Source of the DNA: Sphaerisporangium krabiense
GTDB taxonomy: Bacteria > Actinomycetota > Actinomycetes > Streptosporangiales > Streptosporangiaceae
Length of the DNA: 64,000 bases
Direction of reading: 5' to 3'
NCBI RefSeq assembly: GCF_014200435.1
Contig: NZ_JACHBR010000001.1
Location: 5,646,001-5,710,000, forward strand
The notes beneath the pieces were generated by a model. It was not told the origin of the DNA and made no database searches. It saw only the letters and a program-made list of their open reading frames with translations. The first letter of the stretch is position 1. Every line of letters begins with the position of its first letter. Positions 44,451-54,737 of this stretch are shown piece by piece. The position numbers and the translations under genes are program-made.

Positions 44451-45442
44451 CGCGGCGCCGCCCCGCCCGCCCCCCTTTCCCGGCTCTCGGGCACGGGGAC
44501 GCGGCGCAGGAGGTCGGCCATGACGTGTTCGGGCCGCAGGCGCTGGCCCTGGGCCTCCAGGCTCGGGAGAAGACGGTGGGCGAGGACAGGGACGGCCAGG
44601 TCCTGCAGGTCGTCGGGGATGACGTAGTCGCGGCCCGACAGCGCGGCGTGCGCCCTGGCCGCCCGCACCAGGTGGAGCGTGGCGCGGGGCGAGGCGCCCA
44701 GGCGCAGGTCGCGGGTCTGCCGGGTGGCGGCCACCAGGTCGATGGCGTACCGCTTGATGGGCTGGGAGACGTAGACGGCGCGCACGGCGTCGATCAGCGC
44801 GCGCACCTCGGCGGTCGTGGCGACGGGTTGCAGCTTGTCCAGCGGCGAGGAGGCCCCGTGGACGTCCAGCATCTCCAGCTCGGCGGCCGGCTCGGGGTAG
44901 CCCATGGCGATCCGCGCCGTGAAGCGGTCGCGCTGGGCCTCGGGGAGGGGGTAGGTGCCCTCCATCTCGATGGGGTTCTGGGTCGCGATGACCATGAAGG
45001 GCGTGTCGAGCCGGTAGGTCGTGCCGTCGACGGTGACCTGGTGCTCCTCCATGCACTCCAGCAGGGCCGACTGCGTCTTGGGGGAGGCCCGGTTGATCTC
45101 GTCGCCCACGACGATGTTGGCGAAGACGGGCCCCGGCTTGAACTCGAACTCCCGCGACTGCTGGTTGAAGGCGCTGACGCCCGTGATGTCGCTGGGGAGA
45201 AGGTCCGGGGTGAACTGGACGCGGCGCACGGGGCAGTCGATGGACCGCGCGAGTGCCTTGGCCAGCATGGTCTTGCCGACGCCGGGGACGTCCTCGATGA
45301 GGAGGTGCCCCTCCGCCAGCATCACGGTGAGGGTGAGACGGACGACGTCGCCCTTTCCCTCGATCACCGATTCGATCGCCTCGCGGATCCGGTGCGCCGT
45401 CGCGACCAGACCCCCCAATTCCTGTCCGACATCGTGGGTCAC
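44447..45442 (-). CDS. MoxR-family AAA+ ATPase
   Basis: This 331-residue chaperone-like ATPase has Walker A EDVPGVGKTMLAKALA, Walker B VVGDEINRASPKTQSALLE, sensor IATQNPIEMEGTYPLPEAQ and the RDRF arginine region. It probably remodels the DUF58/transglutaminase partners. The start is between two GTGs: 45442 (10 nt after GGAGG, chosen) and 45448 (4 nt after it). Upstream sequence in this frame is non-coding in character. Confidence 0.88.
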   Translation of the reverse strand: MTHDVGQELGGLVATAHRIREAIESVIEGKGDVVRLTLTVMLAEGHLLIEDVPGVGKTMLAKALARSIDCPVRRVQFTPDLLPSDITGVSAFNQQSREFEFKPGPVFANIVVGDEINRASPKTQSALLECMEEHQVTVDGTTYRLDTPFMVIATQNPIEMEGTYPLPEAQRDRFTARIAMGYPEPAAELEMLDVHGASSPLDKLQPVATTAEVRALIDAVRAVYVSQPIKRYAIDLVAATRQTRDLRLGASPRATLHLVRAARAHAALSGRDYVIPDDLQDLAVPVLAHRLLPSLEAQGQRLRPEHVMADLLRRVPVPESRERGAGGAAPR

Positions 45443-45857
45443 TCCCACCGGGCCTCCATGAGGGTGTGGTAGCCCACGCGGGGTGGTATTGCGGGGGCTT
45501 TGCCGTTCTTCTTCATTCTGTGTACCGACACTATGATGCGGGGAGTTTCCAGGCGACGTTCCGTGATATTCCGGGAGAACTGGCCCCAAGTGTTCTGGCC
45601 GGTGGTCGCGGTGCCGTCCCGCCGGTGTCCGAATCCCGTGACATTCGGCTGCGAGATCCCCCCACTTTCCCCCACCCGCGGCCCTCCCGCCGCACGATCG
45701 CCCAGACAGGTGCGGCATGCCCGCCCGGACGGTGTCAAGGGGGCGATTCCGACACGCCCGTGCGCACGCGCGCCCCCTCAGGGCGCCCCACTCTGCTCCA
45801 CCTGCTCTGACCTGCGGAAATGTCGGCGAATTGGCGCGCTGAAGTTGTTTGGATCAG
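45443..45857. other. Divergent intergenic region moxR/mraZ
   Basis: No convincing gene is present. A 25-codon frame on the minus strand (45516-45439) ends GTGA-overlapping the moxR start but has no Shine-Dalgarno. The rest holds the moxR promoter, which I cannot define, and leads into the mraZ control region. Confidence 0.4.
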
Positions 45858-45900
45858 TTGACGGTGGGGAGAAGTGGAGTATGGTGGTGCGCAGTGGAGG
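45858..45900 (+). promoter_or_regulatory. mraZ promoter with four-box MraZ operator
   Basis: TTGACG (45858-45863), a 16-bp spacer and TATGGT (45880-45885) form a promoter. GTGG boxes start at 45864, 45874, 45884 and 45894, at an exact 10-bp period, covering the spacer, the -10 and the start region. MraZ is known to bind short G-rich direct repeats with one-turn spacing in its own promoter. Confidence 0.7.
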
Positions 45901-45950
45901 GGCTGGGGCCATGGCGTCAGTCGTTCCATGTGGCACGGGAGGTGGGGCCG

Positions 45951-46382
45951 GTGTTTCTCGGCACCCATCACCCGCGTCTGGATGAGAAAGGACGACTGTT
46001 CCTGCCGGCGAAGTACCGTGAGGAGCTGGCGGAGGGTCTTGTGATCACCAAGGGCCAGGAGCGGTGCCTCTACGTGTTTCCCGTGGAGGAGTTCCAGCGC
46101 ATCACCGAGGCGCTGCGTACCGCACCCGTGACCGCCAAGGCCGTCCGCGATTACAGTCGCGTCCTTTTCGCCGGCGCCTCCGACGAGACGCCCGACAAAC
46201 AAGGGCGGATCACCATTCCCCAGGGCCTGCGCGAGTACGCGGGCCTCCGCCGGGACTGCGCCGTCATCGGGGCGAACACCCGGCTGGAGATCTGGGACGC
46301 CGCGGCCTGGGACACCTACCTGGCCGCCCAAGAGCAGGCTTTCTCCGATCTCTCGGAGGAGGTGCTGCCAGGGATCCTTTGA
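45951..46382 (+). CDS. mraZ: Transcriptional regulator MraZ
   Basis: This DNA-binding regulator of the dcw cluster has 143 residues, the standard length. Two MraZ (AbrB-like) repeats are evident: [23 protein letters not shown] and, in the second half, [21 protein letters not shown] 45951 has GGGAGG 7 nt upstream; the frame's 34 extra upstream codons are not part of the family. It heads the cluster and should repress it through the GTGG boxes. Confidence 0.94.
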   Translation: MFLGTHHPRLDEKGRLFLPAKYREELAEGLVITKGQERCLYVFPVEEFQRITEALRTAPVTAKAVRDYSRVLFAGASDETPDKQGRITIPQGLREYAGLRRDCAVIGANTRLEIWDAAAWDTYLAAQEQAFSDLSEEVLPGIL

Positions 46383-46674
46383 CAACGGTCGACTCGTCGG
46401 TGAAAGACGTCGTTCGGCGAGGTCTCCACCCGCTCCCGAGGAGCCCGGCACGTTCGCGCGGGCACCACGGCGCCGCCGTCAGCTGATGCACCTTCCCCGG
46501 TGTCAGGTGACGGCGCGTCGGCAGGGGACGCGGATGGGGACCTGGCCGGGCGAGCCGTCACCAGGGTGGGGTGAGAACCGGCGAGAAGACGCACGACAGG
46601 CCGCGCATCCGCGAGCAAGGTCCGTGTCCCGGGGGTCCACCGACACGGTCATGGCGGCAAGAGGGGGTTTCATC
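46383..46674 (+). other. Untranslated gap between mraZ and rsmH with two stem candidates
   Basis: GGTGACGGC (46506-46514) can pair with GCCGTCACC (46554-46562), and CCGTGTC (46622-46628) with GACACGG (46642-46648). No gene is supported. A separate promoter or attenuator for rsmH is possible. Confidence 0.4.
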
Positions 46675-47658
46675 ATGCATGTCGACGAGCATGCCGGAGT
46701 TCACGGCGAGCCGGGCGGTCACGTCCCGGTGATGCTGCGCCGTGTCCTCGAACTGCTGGCACCGGCCCTGGACAGGCCCGGCGCCGTGCTGGTCGACGCC
46801 AACCTCGGTCTCGGGGGGCACGCCGAGGCGCTGCTCGCCGCGCACCCCGGCCTCCACCTGGTCGGCATCGACCGCGACCCCGACGCCATCGCGCGCTCCA
46901 CCGCCCGCCTCGCGCCCTACGCCGGGCGCGCCACCCTGGTGCGGGCCGTCTCCGACGAACTGCCCGGCGTGCTCGCGCGCACCGGGCACCCGAGGGTCGA
47001 CGGCGTGCTGTTCGACCTCGGCGTCTCCTCTCCCCAGCTCGACGAGGCCGGGCGCGGCTTCGCCTACTCCTACGACGCCCCGCTGGACATGCGCATGGAC
47101 TCCGAGCAGGAGCTCACGGCGCACATCGTCGTGAACACCTACTCCGAGGGCGAGCTCACCCGCATCCTGCGCGACTACGGAGAGGAGCGCTTCGCCTCCC
47201 GCGTCGCGCGCCTCATCGTCAGGCAGCGCGCCGCCGGGCCCATCGCGTCCACCAAGCGGCTCGCGGAGATCGTCCGTGAGGCGATCCCGGCCGCGACCCG
47301 CCGCACCGGCGGGAACCCCGCCAAGAGAACGTTCCAAGCACTGCGCATCGAGGTGAACGGAGAGCTGAGCGCCTTCGAGGGCGCCCTCCCCGCCGCGCTC
47401 GACGCCCTGACGGTCGGAGGGCGGGTGGTCGTCCTTTCGTACCACTCGCTGGAGGACCGGCTGAGCAAGCAGATCATCGCCGAGCGGACCAGGGACACGA
47501 GCCCTCCGGGGCTCCCCGTCCCCCTGCCGGCGCACGCGCCGAGGTTCCGCTCGGTGACCAGAGGGGCGGAGGTCCCGGACGAGGACGAGATCGCGCGCAA
47601 CCCGCGCGCGGCCTCGGCCCGGCTGCGGGCCGCAGAGAGAATCCGGGAGCCGGAATGA
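46675..47658 (+). CDS. rsmH: 16S rRNA (cytosine-1402-N4)-methyltransferase RsmH
   Basis: The enzyme methylates N4 of C1402 in the ribosomal P site. The 327-residue protein has [13 protein letters not shown], the AdoMet motif [23 protein letters not shown] and the family hallmark [20 protein letters not shown] followed by LDMRMD, plus a helical insertion and [14 protein letters not shown] 46675 has AGAGGGGG about 8 nt upstream. An ATG at 46651 (8 residues longer) is an alternative. The stop overlaps ftsL by ATGA. Confidence 0.94.
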   Translation: MHVDEHAGVHGEPGGHVPVMLRRVLELLAPALDRPGAVLVDANLGLGGHAEALLAAHPGLHLVGIDRDPDAIARSTARLAPYAGRATLVRAVSDELPGVLARTGHPRVDGVLFDLGVSSPQLDEAGRGFAYSYDAPLDMRMDSEQELTAHIVVNTYSEGELTRILRDYGEERFASRVARLIVRQRAAGPIASTKRLAEIVREAIPAATRRTGGNPAKRTFQALRIEVNGELSAFEGALPAALDALTVGGRVVVLSYHSLEDRLSKQIIAERTRDTSPPGLPVPLPAHAPRFRSVTRGAEVPDEDEIARNPRAASARLRAAERIREPE

Positions 47659-48185
47659 GAAACGACGAGGAGCACACCACCGAGACCGGCGGAGGCACGG
47701 CGACCGCCGTCGACGACAGGCCCGTGCGCGCGCGGGGTGTCGCCGCGCCGCCGTCCCGGCCCGCCCGCGCCCCGCGCAGGGCCGTGCCGTCGCGCCCGGC
47801 GCGCCGCGGCCCCGCGCCCGCGAGCCCGGCGCCCGCCGCCGCGCGCCGCCCGGCCGCCGCCCGGCCGCGCCACGCCCCGCGCACGCCGTTCGTGCTGCTG
47901 GTCGTCGGCCTGCTGTGCGGGGGCCTGGTCACGCTGCTGCTGCTCAACACCGTGCTCGCGCAGGACTCCTTCCGGGTGAGCGACCTGCGCGACAGCACGC
48001 GCGAGCTGCACGAGCAGGCCCAGGACCTGAACAAGGAGCTGCTGCGGCGCTCCCAGCCCGGCGCGGTCGCCGACGAGGCGCGCAAGCGCGGCGTCAGGCC
48101 GGACAACTCGGCCCCCGAGATCCTGGACGTCCCCGGGGGCAGCGTCGTGGGCGGGCAGTCGCAGGTGGAGGTCCCGGTTCCGTGA
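47655..48185 (+). CDS. ftsL: FtsL-like septum protein
   Basis: This is a bitopic division protein of 176 residues. A basic Ala/Pro/Arg-rich cytoplasmic tail (1-77) is followed by one transmembrane helix (78-102) and an extracytoplasmic coiled-coil candidate ([22 protein letters not shown]) as expected for FtsL. Sequence conservation in the family is low, so the name rests on topology and position between rsmH and ftsI. Both ends overlap neighbours by 4 nt. Confidence 0.82.
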   Translation: MRNDEEHTTETGGGTATAVDDRPVRARGVAAPPSRPARAPRRAVPSRPARRGPAPASPAPAAARRPAAARPRHAPRTPFVLLVVGLLCGGLVTLLLLNTVLAQDSFRVSDLRDSTRELHEQAQDLNKELLRRSQPGAVADEARKRGVRPDNSAPEILDVPGGSVVGGQSQVEVPVP

Positions 48186-50590
48186 GAGAAGGCGGCGGCC
48201 GTCCTCCGGGGCCCGGCCGCGGCGGGCGCGGCGGCTCCGGCGGCGCCCGCGGCGGTCCTGGTGGCTCCGGCGGTCCCGGCGGCCCCCGGCGCGGCCGTCC
48301 CGGCCGCCCCGAGGGCGAGGGACGCCCCGGCAGGTCCGAGGGCGACGGACGCCCCGGCCCCACCGGACGGCCCCGCCAGGACGGCGACCCGCGCGCCGGG
48401 GCCTCCGGCCGATCGCCCAAGGAAGGCGACGGCCGCCAGGGTTCCCCCGGACGTCCCCGCCCCGAGGGCCGGGGCGGGCCGGACGGCGACGGCCGGGCGG
48501 GCGCGCAGGGGCGCCACCCGCGTTCCGGGGCGCAGGGCAGGCGCGGCGACGCCGAGACGACGGTCCCCGCGCCGCGCCGCGTGGTCGGCGACGGGCGTGG
48601 CCAGCGCCGTCCCCCGGGCGAGCCGCCCCGCCGTCCCGGCGGCGCGGGGCGACCGTCCGGACGCCGGCCGCCGGGCGACCGCCGCGACGGGCAGGGAGAC
48701 GGACGCGGAGACGGGGACGGCGGCCGGTTCGGCGAGCGCTTCGCCGGCCGGTTCGCCGATCGGTTCCGTGACGGCCCGGGCGACGGGTACTACCTCCGCA
48801 TCCCGTCCCTTCGCTCGTGGATGTCGCGCCCGGCGGCGCCGCTGCGGCTCGGCAACCCGCGCCGGCGCATCAACATCGGCCTGATGGGCATGGCGGTGGT
48901 GCTCTCGCTGTTCGCGGGGCGCCTGGTCCAGCTCCAGGGGCTGGACTCCAAGGTCTTCGAGGCCAAGGCCGCCAAGCTGCGCGTCCACGACGACCCGCTG
49001 CCCGCGCGCCGCGGCACGATCAGCGACGTCAACGGCCACCCGCTCGCCATCACCGTCGAGGCCCGCAAGATCTCCATCGACCCCACCAAGGTGCCCCCTC
49101 AGCAGCGCGAGCAGGTCGCGGCGGCGCTGGCGCCGCCGCTGGGCGTGCCCAAGGACGATCTCGTGGCCAAGCTCGCGACCCAGCGGACCCACTACGCGCT
49201 GCTGGCCCGCGACGTGCCCATCGGCGTGGCCAAGAACGTCCTCGACCTCAAGGTGGGCGGCGCCAAGATCCCCAGCCTGTCCGCGGATCCGACGTACCAG
49301 CGGCTCTACCCCGGCGACGACCTCGCCGGCGGGCTGGTCGGGTTCGTCGGCGACGAGGGGGGCGGCCTGACCGGGTTCGAGCAGGCCTACGACAAGCTGC
49401 TCAGCGGCAAGGACGGCAAGCAGACCGTCGAGGTCGGCGGCGCGGGCCAGCGCATCCCCATGACCCGCAGCACGCGGGTGGAGCCGGTAGCCGGGCAGGG
49501 CCTGCGGCTGACCATCGACCGCGACGTCCAGTGGGCCGCCCAGCAGGCCATCGCCCGGCAGGTCAAGGCCACCGGCGCCCGCAGCGGCAGCGTGATCGTC
49601 ATGGACGTCCGCACCGGCCAGGTGGTCGCCATGGCCAACGCGCCTGAGGTCGACCTCAACAAGTGGGAGTCGGTGTCGCCCGCCGACTGGGGCAACCGCG
49701 CGGTGTCGGAGGTGTTCGAGCCCGGCAGCACCAACAAGGTCATCACGGCCGCCGCCGCCCTGGAGACGGGCGCGGTGCGGCCCGAGACCGTGTTCGAGGT
49801 CAAGGACAAGTACCAGTGCGCCGACCGCGTGCTCAGCGACGCGCACCCGCACCCGCCGGAGCGGCTGACCTTCACCGGCATCATGGCCGAGTCCAGCAAC
49901 GTGGGCACGCTGATGGCCGCCGAGCGGGTCGGCGACGAGACGCTGTACAACATGCTGCGCGGCTTCGGCTTCGGCGCCAAGAGCGGCGCGGGGTTCTACG
50001 GCGAGGAGGTCGGGCTGCTGCCCAAGGCCGACACCTGGTCGGGCAGCCAGCGCTGCACGATCGCCTTCGGCCAGGGCGTCTCGGTGACGGCCCTGCAGAT
50101 GGCCAGCGTGTACCAGACCATCGCCAACGACGGGGTGCGGATCACGCCGCAGATCGTCGCGGGCACGGTCGACCAGCACGACAGGTTCGTGCCGGCCAAG
50201 GCCCCGAAGCAGACCCGCGTGGTGAGCCGGCGCAGCGCCAAGGACATCGCGCGGATGCTGGAGGCCGCGGTCAGCGCCGACGGCAGCACCGGGTCGCTGG
50301 CCGCCATCAAGGGATACCGAGTGGCGGGTAAAACCGGCACCGCGATGCGATACGACGAGAACTGCCGAGGGTATTGCGGCTATACCGCTACCTTTGTGGG
50401 GTTCACTCCCGCAGACGCGCCGCGTCTGGTGGCCCTGGCCGTCCTCCAGGCGCCCAAGAACGGCAGCCACTTCGGCGGGGAAATCGCCGCACCCGTGTTC
50501 AAGGAAGTCATGACGTTCGCGTTGAAGAGCCGCAAGATCCCGCCGACCGGCACGACCGCCCCCCCGGTGCGGTTGAGCGCCGACGGCTGA
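48182..50590 (+). CDS. ftsI: Division transpeptidase FtsI (PBP3) with long Gly/Pro/Arg-rich N-terminal tail
   Basis: FtsI cross-links septal peptidoglycan. The 802-residue protein is long for the family because of a ~200-residue collagen-like cytoplasmic tail before the transmembrane helix (about 230-250). The dimerisation domain has LPARRGTISDVNGHPLA. The transpeptidase motifs are STNK (Ser516), SSN (571-573) and KTG (717-719). GTG 48182 overlaps the ftsL stop, and no later start with a good ribosome-binding site is obvious. The tail is far richer in G, P, R and D than the body. Confidence 0.93.
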   Translation: MREGGGRPPGPGRGGRGGSGGARGGPGGSGGPGGPRRGRPGRPEGEGRPGRSEGDGRPGPTGRPRQDGDPRAGASGRSPKEGDGRQGSPGRPRPEGRGGPDGDGRAGAQGRHPRSGAQGRRGDAETTVPAPRRVVGDGRGQRRPPGEPPRRPGGAGRPSGRRPPGDRRDGQGDGRGDGDGGRFGERFAGRFADRFRDGPGDGYYLRIPSLRSWMSRPAAPLRLGNPRRRINIGLMGMAVVLSLFAGRLVQLQGLDSKVFEAKAAKLRVHDDPLPARRGTISDVNGHPLAITVEARKISIDPTKVPPQQREQVAAALAPPLGVPKDDLVAKLATQRTHYALLARDVPIGVAKNVLDLKVGGAKIPSLSADPTYQRLYPGDDLAGGLVGFVGDEGGGLTGFEQAYDKLLSGKDGKQTVEVGGAGQRIPMTRSTRVEPVAGQGLRLTIDRDVQWAAQQAIARQVKATGARSGSVIVMDVRTGQVVAMANAPEVDLNKWESVSPADWGNRAVSEVFEPGSTNKVITAAAALETGAVRPETVFEVKDKYQCADRVLSDAHPHPPERLTFTGIMAESSNVGTLMAAERVGDETLYNMLRGFGFGAKSGAGFYGEEVGLLPKADTWSGSQRCTIAFGQGVSVTALQMASVYQTIANDGVRITPQIVAGTVDQHDRFVPAKAPKQTRVVSRRSAKDIARMLEAAVSADGSTGSLAAIKGYRVAGKTGTAMRYDENCRGYCGYTATFVGFTPADAPRLVALAVLQAPKNGSHFGGEIAAPVFKEVMTFALKSRKIPPTGTTAPPVRLSADG

Positions 50591-50599
50591 CGGGGAAGG

Positions 50600-50605
50600 T
50601 ACGCT
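50600..50605 (+). promoter_or_regulatory. Candidate -10 box for leaderless murE
   Basis: TACGCT ends 7 nt before GTG 50613, directly after the ftsI stop. Confidence 0.5.
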
Positions 50606-50612
50606 CTCGCCC

Positions 50613-52145
50613 GTGCGTCCCCCGTCCATGCGTCCCGCCGCCGGCCAGGTCCGACCGTTGTCCGGCCTCGCGGCCCTGCTCGGCGCGCCCTCCGGCGGCC
50701 CCCGAGCGCCCCTCGCCGCCGTCACCGGCGTCACCATCGACTCCCGTCAGGTCAGGCCCGGCGACCTGTACGTCGCGGTGCGCGGCACGAGCGTCCACGG
50801 CGCGGCCTTCGCGCGCGCGGCCGCGGAGGCCGGCGCCGCCGCGGTCCTGACCGACCCCGCGGGCGAGCGCGACGCCGTCGCCTCCGGCCTGCCCGTCCTG
50901 GTGGTGCCCGACCCGCGCGCGGTGCTCGGCACGGTCGCCGCCTGGGTGTACGAGCGGCCCTCAGAAGGGCTGCTGCTGCTCGGCGTGACCGGCACCAGCG
51001 GCAAGTCCACCACCAGCTTCCTGCTGGAGGGCGGCCTGCGGGCCGCCGGGCACCGCGCCGGCCTGGTCGGCGGCGTCGAGATCCGCGTGGGCGACCTGCG
51101 CTTCACCCCCACCCTGACCACCCCCGAGGCCAGCGACCTGCAGGGCCTGTTCGCGCTCATGCGCGAGCAGGGGGTCACGGCGGCGGCCATGGAGGTCTCC
51201 AGCCACGCCCTGGCCCTCGGCAGGGTGGACGGCACCCGCTACGACGTGGCGCTGTTCACCAACCTCTCCCAGGACCACCTGGACTTCCACCGCGACCTGG
51301 ACGACTACTTCAGGGCCAAGGCCCGCCTGTTCACCCCCGAGCTGTCGCGGGTGGGCGTGGTCAACATCGACGACCCCCACGGCCGCGAGCTGGTGGGCCT
51401 GGCCAAGATCCCGGTCACGACGTTCTCGGCCGCCGGCGCGGCCGAGGCCGACTGGCGGGCCCGCGACGTCCGCCTCGGCGCGGACGGCAGCACCTTCCGC
51501 GTGGTCGGCCCCGGCGGCGTCGAGGCCGACGTGTCGGTGGCGCTGCCCGGCCCGTTCAACGTCGCCAACACCCTGGGCGCGCTGGTCGCGCTCGTGGAGG
51601 CCGGCGTGCCGCTGCAGACGGCCGTGCACGGCGTGGGCACGGTCACCGGCGTGCCCGGGCGCATGGAGCGCGTCCCGGGCGCTCAGGGCTTCCAGGCGAT
51701 CGTCGACTACTCCCACAAGCCCGGCGCCGTCGAGTCGGTGCTGCGCGCGCTGCGCGAGGTGACCTCGGGCGAGCTGATCATCGTCCTCGGCTGCGGCGGC
51801 GACCGTGACCGGGGCAAGCGCCCGATGATGGGGGAGGCCGCGGCCCGTCTCGCCGACGTGGCCGTCCTCACGAGTGACAACCCCCGCTCGGAGGACCCGG
51901 TGCGCATCCTCTTCGAGATGCTCCAGGGCGTCCTGCGGGTGCCCGGGCGCGACCGCGCCCATGTGATCATGGAACCGGACCGCGCCGCCGCGATCGGCCT
52001 CGCGATCGGCCGCGCGCGGCCGGGTGATGTCGTCGTGGTCGCGGGCAAGGGCCACGAGCAGGGTCAGTACGTCGCCGGCGAAGTGCTGCCGTTCGACGAC
52101 AGGCAGGTGGTCGCAGAGGCGATCGGCAGACGTGAGCGAATGTGA
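50613..52145 (+). CDS. murE: UDP-MurNAc-tripeptide ligase MurE (meso-diaminopimelate type)
   Basis: The enzyme adds the third residue to UDP-MurNAc-L-Ala-D-Glu. The 510-residue Mur ligase has the N-terminal UDP-binding domain (GVTIDSRQVRPGDLYVAVRG), ATP loop GVTGTSGKSTTS, SSHALALGRVDG, the carbamylated-Lys region, and SDNPRSEDP. The DNPR box with Arg specifies meso-DAP rather than Lys. An internal ATG at 50628 is an alternative start. Confidence 0.95.
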   Translation: MRPPSMRPAAGQVRPLSGLAALLGAPSGGPRAPLAAVTGVTIDSRQVRPGDLYVAVRGTSVHGAAFARAAAEAGAAAVLTDPAGERDAVASGLPVLVVPDPRAVLGTVAAWVYERPSEGLLLLGVTGTSGKSTTSFLLEGGLRAAGHRAGLVGGVEIRVGDLRFTPTLTTPEASDLQGLFALMREQGVTAAAMEVSSHALALGRVDGTRYDVALFTNLSQDHLDFHRDLDDYFRAKARLFTPELSRVGVVNIDDPHGRELVGLAKIPVTTFSAAGAAEADWRARDVRLGADGSTFRVVGPGGVEADVSVALPGPFNVANTLGALVALVEAGVPLQTAVHGVGTVTGVPGRMERVPGAQGFQAIVDYSHKPGAVESVLRALREVTSGELIIVLGCGGDRDRGKRPMMGEAAARLADVAVLTSDNPRSEDPVRILFEMLQGVLRVPGRDRAHVIMEPDRAAAIGLAIGRARPGDVVVVAGKGHEQGQYVAGEVLPFDDRQVVAEAIGRRERM

Positions 52146-52253
52146 GCTGCGGTGTTGTGCGAGGCTGAGGCGCGTGGCGCCCCGGTCGCGCCGGCCGGTC
52201 GCCGGCGCCCCGCGTACGCACCAACGAGCTTGTATGGAGAGTAGGGATAACGA

Positions 52254-53636
52254 ATGATCCCGTTGCCGCTGGCAAGGATCGCCGAGATCACCTCGGGTGC
52301 CCTCACGGGCATGGCCGATCCCCGCGCCGTGGTCCGGGGGCCGGTGCTCATAGACTCCCGCGCCGCGAGCCCGGGGTCGCTGTTCGCCGCGATCAAGGGC
52401 GCCCGGGTGGACGGGCACGACTTCGCGGCCCAGGCCCACCGGGCCGGAGCGGTGGCCGTGCTGGCGGGCAGGCCCGTGGACGCGCCGTCGGTGGTCGTCG
52501 CCGACGTCGTGGCCGCGCTCGCCCGGCTCGCCTCGGCGGTGGTGGCCGAACTGCCCCGCGCCACCGTCATCGGCGTCACCGGGTCGGCGGGCAAGACCAC
52601 CACCAAGGACCTGCTCGGCGGCCTCACCGCGCTGGTCGGTCCCACCGTCGCGCCCGTCGGCTCCTTCAACAACGAGATCGGCCACCCCCTCACGGTGCTG
52701 AGGGCCGACGAGGACACCCGCTTCCTGGTGCTGGAGCTGAGCGCGCGCGAGGAGGGCCACATCGCCCATCTCGCCGGCATCGCCCCGCCGAAGATCGGCG
52801 TCGTGCTGAACGTCGGCAGCGCCCACCTCGGCGTGTTCGGCGGCAGGGAGCAGATCGCCAAGGCCAAGGGCGAGCTGGTCGAGGCCCTGCCCGGCGACGG
52901 CGTCGCGGTGCTCAACGCCGACGACCCCAACGTCGCGGCCATGGCCTCCCGCACGCGGGCGCGGGTCCGGTGGTTCGGCCGCTCGGCCGAGGCCGACATC
53001 CGCGCCCAGGACGTCGCGCTGGACGAGCGCGGCCGGGCCGGCTTCACGCTGGTCACCCCCTCGGGCCGCGCGGCCGTGCGGCTGCGCCTGCACGGGGCCC
53101 ACATCGTCGAGAACGCGCTGGCCGCCGCCGCGGCGGCCTACGAGCTCGGCCTGCCGGTGGCCACCATCGCCGAGGAGCTGTCCCGCGCCGAGCCGCGCAG
53201 CCGCTGGCGCATGGAGGTCACCGAGCGCCCCGACGGGGTGATCGTGATCAACGACGCCTACAACGCCAACCCCGAGTCCATGCGCGCCGCCTTCGACGCC
53301 CTCGCCACCGTCGGCGAGGGCCGCCGCCGGTTCGCGGTGATCGCCTCGCTGCGCGAGCTCGGCGAGGACTCCGACACCCTCAACGAGGAGGTCGGCCGCA
53401 CCGCCGCGGAGGCGGGCCTGACCGGGCTGTGGGTGGTGGGGGACAACCCCTGGCCGGTCCTGGCGGGCGCCAAGGGCTCGGGCGCCGTCCACGTCCCCGG
53501 GCCGGAGGACGCCGCCGCCGAGCTGGTCGCCGAGCTGCGGCCCGGCGACGTCGTGCTGGTCAAGGGACCACGCGCCGCCGGGCTCGAACGGGTCGCGGAG
53601 AGGCTCCTGGCCGGTGCGGGGGGTGGCGCCCGATGA
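52254..53636 (+). CDS. murF: UDP-MurNAc-tripeptide:D-Ala-D-Ala ligase MurF
   Basis: The enzyme completes the UDP-MurNAc-pentapeptide. The 460-residue protein has ATP loop [51 protein letters not shown] and the family's [18 protein letters not shown]. It follows murE after 108 nt, the largest gap in this part of the cluster. A 7-codon frame (52234-52257) ends ATGA-overlapping its start. Its end overlaps mraY by 4 nt. Confidence 0.95.
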   Translation: MIPLPLARIAEITSGALTGMADPRAVVRGPVLIDSRAASPGSLFAAIKGARVDGHDFAAQAHRAGAVAVLAGRPVDAPSVVVADVVAALARLASAVVAELPRATVIGVTGSAGKTTTKDLLGGLTALVGPTVAPVGSFNNEIGHPLTVLRADEDTRFLVLELSAREEGHIAHLAGIAPPKIGVVLNVGSAHLGVFGGREQIAKAKGELVEALPGDGVAVLNADDPNVAAMASRTRARVRWFGRSAEADIRAQDVALDERGRAGFTLVTPSGRAAVRLRLHGAHIVENALAAAAAAYELGLPVATIAEELSRAEPRSRWRMEVTERPDGVIVINDAYNANPESMRAAFDALATVGEGRRRFAVIASLRELGEDSDTLNEEVGRTAAEAGLTGLWVVGDNPWPVLAGAKGSGAVHVPGPEDAAAELVAELRPGDVVLVKGPRAAGLERVAERLLAGAGGGAR

Positions 53637-54691
53637 GGGACATCCTCATCGCCGCGGGCGTGGCGCTGCTGCTGTCCATGCTCGGCACCCCGCTGGCGAT
53701 CCGCCTGTTCAGCCGCAGGGGATACGGCCAGAACATCCGCGAGGAGGGCCCGTCCGGGCACCACGAGAAGCGCGGCACCCCCACCATGGGCGGCACGGTG
53801 TTCGTGATCGCCGCGCTGATCGGCTTCGCCTGCGCGCACCTGGCCACCTTCACCCCGCCGACCGCCTCCGCCGTGCTCGTGCTGTTCCTGATGACGGGCC
53901 TGGCCACGGTCGGCTTCCTCGACGACTTCATCAAGATCTACAAACAGCGCAGCCTCGGCCTGCGCAGCGGCGCCAAGGCCCTCGGCCAGCTCATCGTCGG
54001 CGCGGTGTTCGCCGTCCTGGTCGTGCGGTTCCCCAACGCCTACTCGATCACCCCCGCCGAGACCCGGGTGTCCTTCCTGCGCGACTTCGGGCCCTCGATC
54101 GGCATCGTCATCTTCACGATCTGGGTGCTCATCATGATCGTGGGCTTCTCCAACGCCGTGAACCTCACCGACGGCCTCGACGGCCTGGCCAGCGGCGCCA
54201 CCGGCGTGGTGCTGGCCGCCTACGTGCTGATCGGCAACTGGCAGCTGCGCAACAGCTGCCTGAACCAGCTCGGCCCCAACTGCTACTGGGTGCGCGACCC
54301 GCTGGACCTGGCGGTGGTCGCGGCGGCCGTCCTCGGCGCGCTGGTCGGCTTCCTGTGGTGGAACGCCCCGCCCGCCAAGATCTTCATGGGCGACACCGGC
54401 TCGCTGGCGCTCGGCGGCGTGCTCGCCGGGCTGGCGATCACCACCCGCACGCAGATCCTGCTGTTCATCCTCGCGGGCCTGTGCTGCATCATCACCGCCT
54501 CGGTGATCATCCAGGTCGGGTTCTTCAAGATGACCGGCAAACGGGTGTTCCGCATGGCGCCGCTCCAGCACCACTTCGAGCTGGCCGGCTGGGCCGAGAC
54601 CACCATCGTGGTGCGCTTCTGGCTGATCGCCGTCCTGTGCGCCGCCGCCGGCCTCGGCCTGTTCTACGTCGAGTGGATGCCGAAGGCCTGA
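53633..54691 (+). CDS. mraY: Phospho-MurNAc-pentapeptide transferase MraY
   Basis: The enzyme makes lipid I from UDP-MurNAc-pentapeptide and undecaprenyl phosphate in the membrane. The 352-residue polytopic protein has [16 protein letters not shown], the Asp pair [21 protein letters not shown] and [13 protein letters not shown], all invariant regions of MraY, with about ten helices. ATG 53633 overlaps the murF stop. Confidence 0.96.
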   Translation: MRDILIAAGVALLLSMLGTPLAIRLFSRRGYGQNIREEGPSGHHEKRGTPTMGGTVFVIAALIGFACAHLATFTPPTASAVLVLFLMTGLATVGFLDDFIKIYKQRSLGLRSGAKALGQLIVGAVFAVLVVRFPNAYSITPAETRVSFLRDFGPSIGIVIFTIWVLIMIVGFSNAVNLTDGLDGLASGATGVVLAAYVLIGNWQLRNSCLNQLGPNCYWVRDPLDLAVVAAAVLGALVGFLWWNAPPAKIFMGDTGSLALGGVLAGLAITTRTQILLFILAGLCCIITASVIIQVGFFKMTGKRVFRMAPLQHHFELAGWAETTIVVRFWLIAVLCAAAGLGLFYVEWMPKA

Positions 54692-54737
54692 GGCGGCGTG
54701 CCGGCGCCTCGCGCGGTGTGAAACGAAAGAGAGCGCA

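Noticed and set aside
45439-45516. 25-codon leader peptide before moxR
   Set aside because: The GTGA overlap with the moxR start is suggestive, but there is no Shine-Dalgarno or clear promoter; chance is likely in GC-rich DNA.
47474-50737. 1,087-codon frame antisense to ftsL-ftsI
   Set aside because: Same artefact; the plus strand holds complete FtsL/FtsI sequences and the antisense frame has no recognisable domain.
52234-52257. 7-codon frame ending ATGA at the murF start, as a third relay mini-ORF
   Set aside because: No Shine-Dalgarno in front of it and no duplicated junction, unlike the two better cases.
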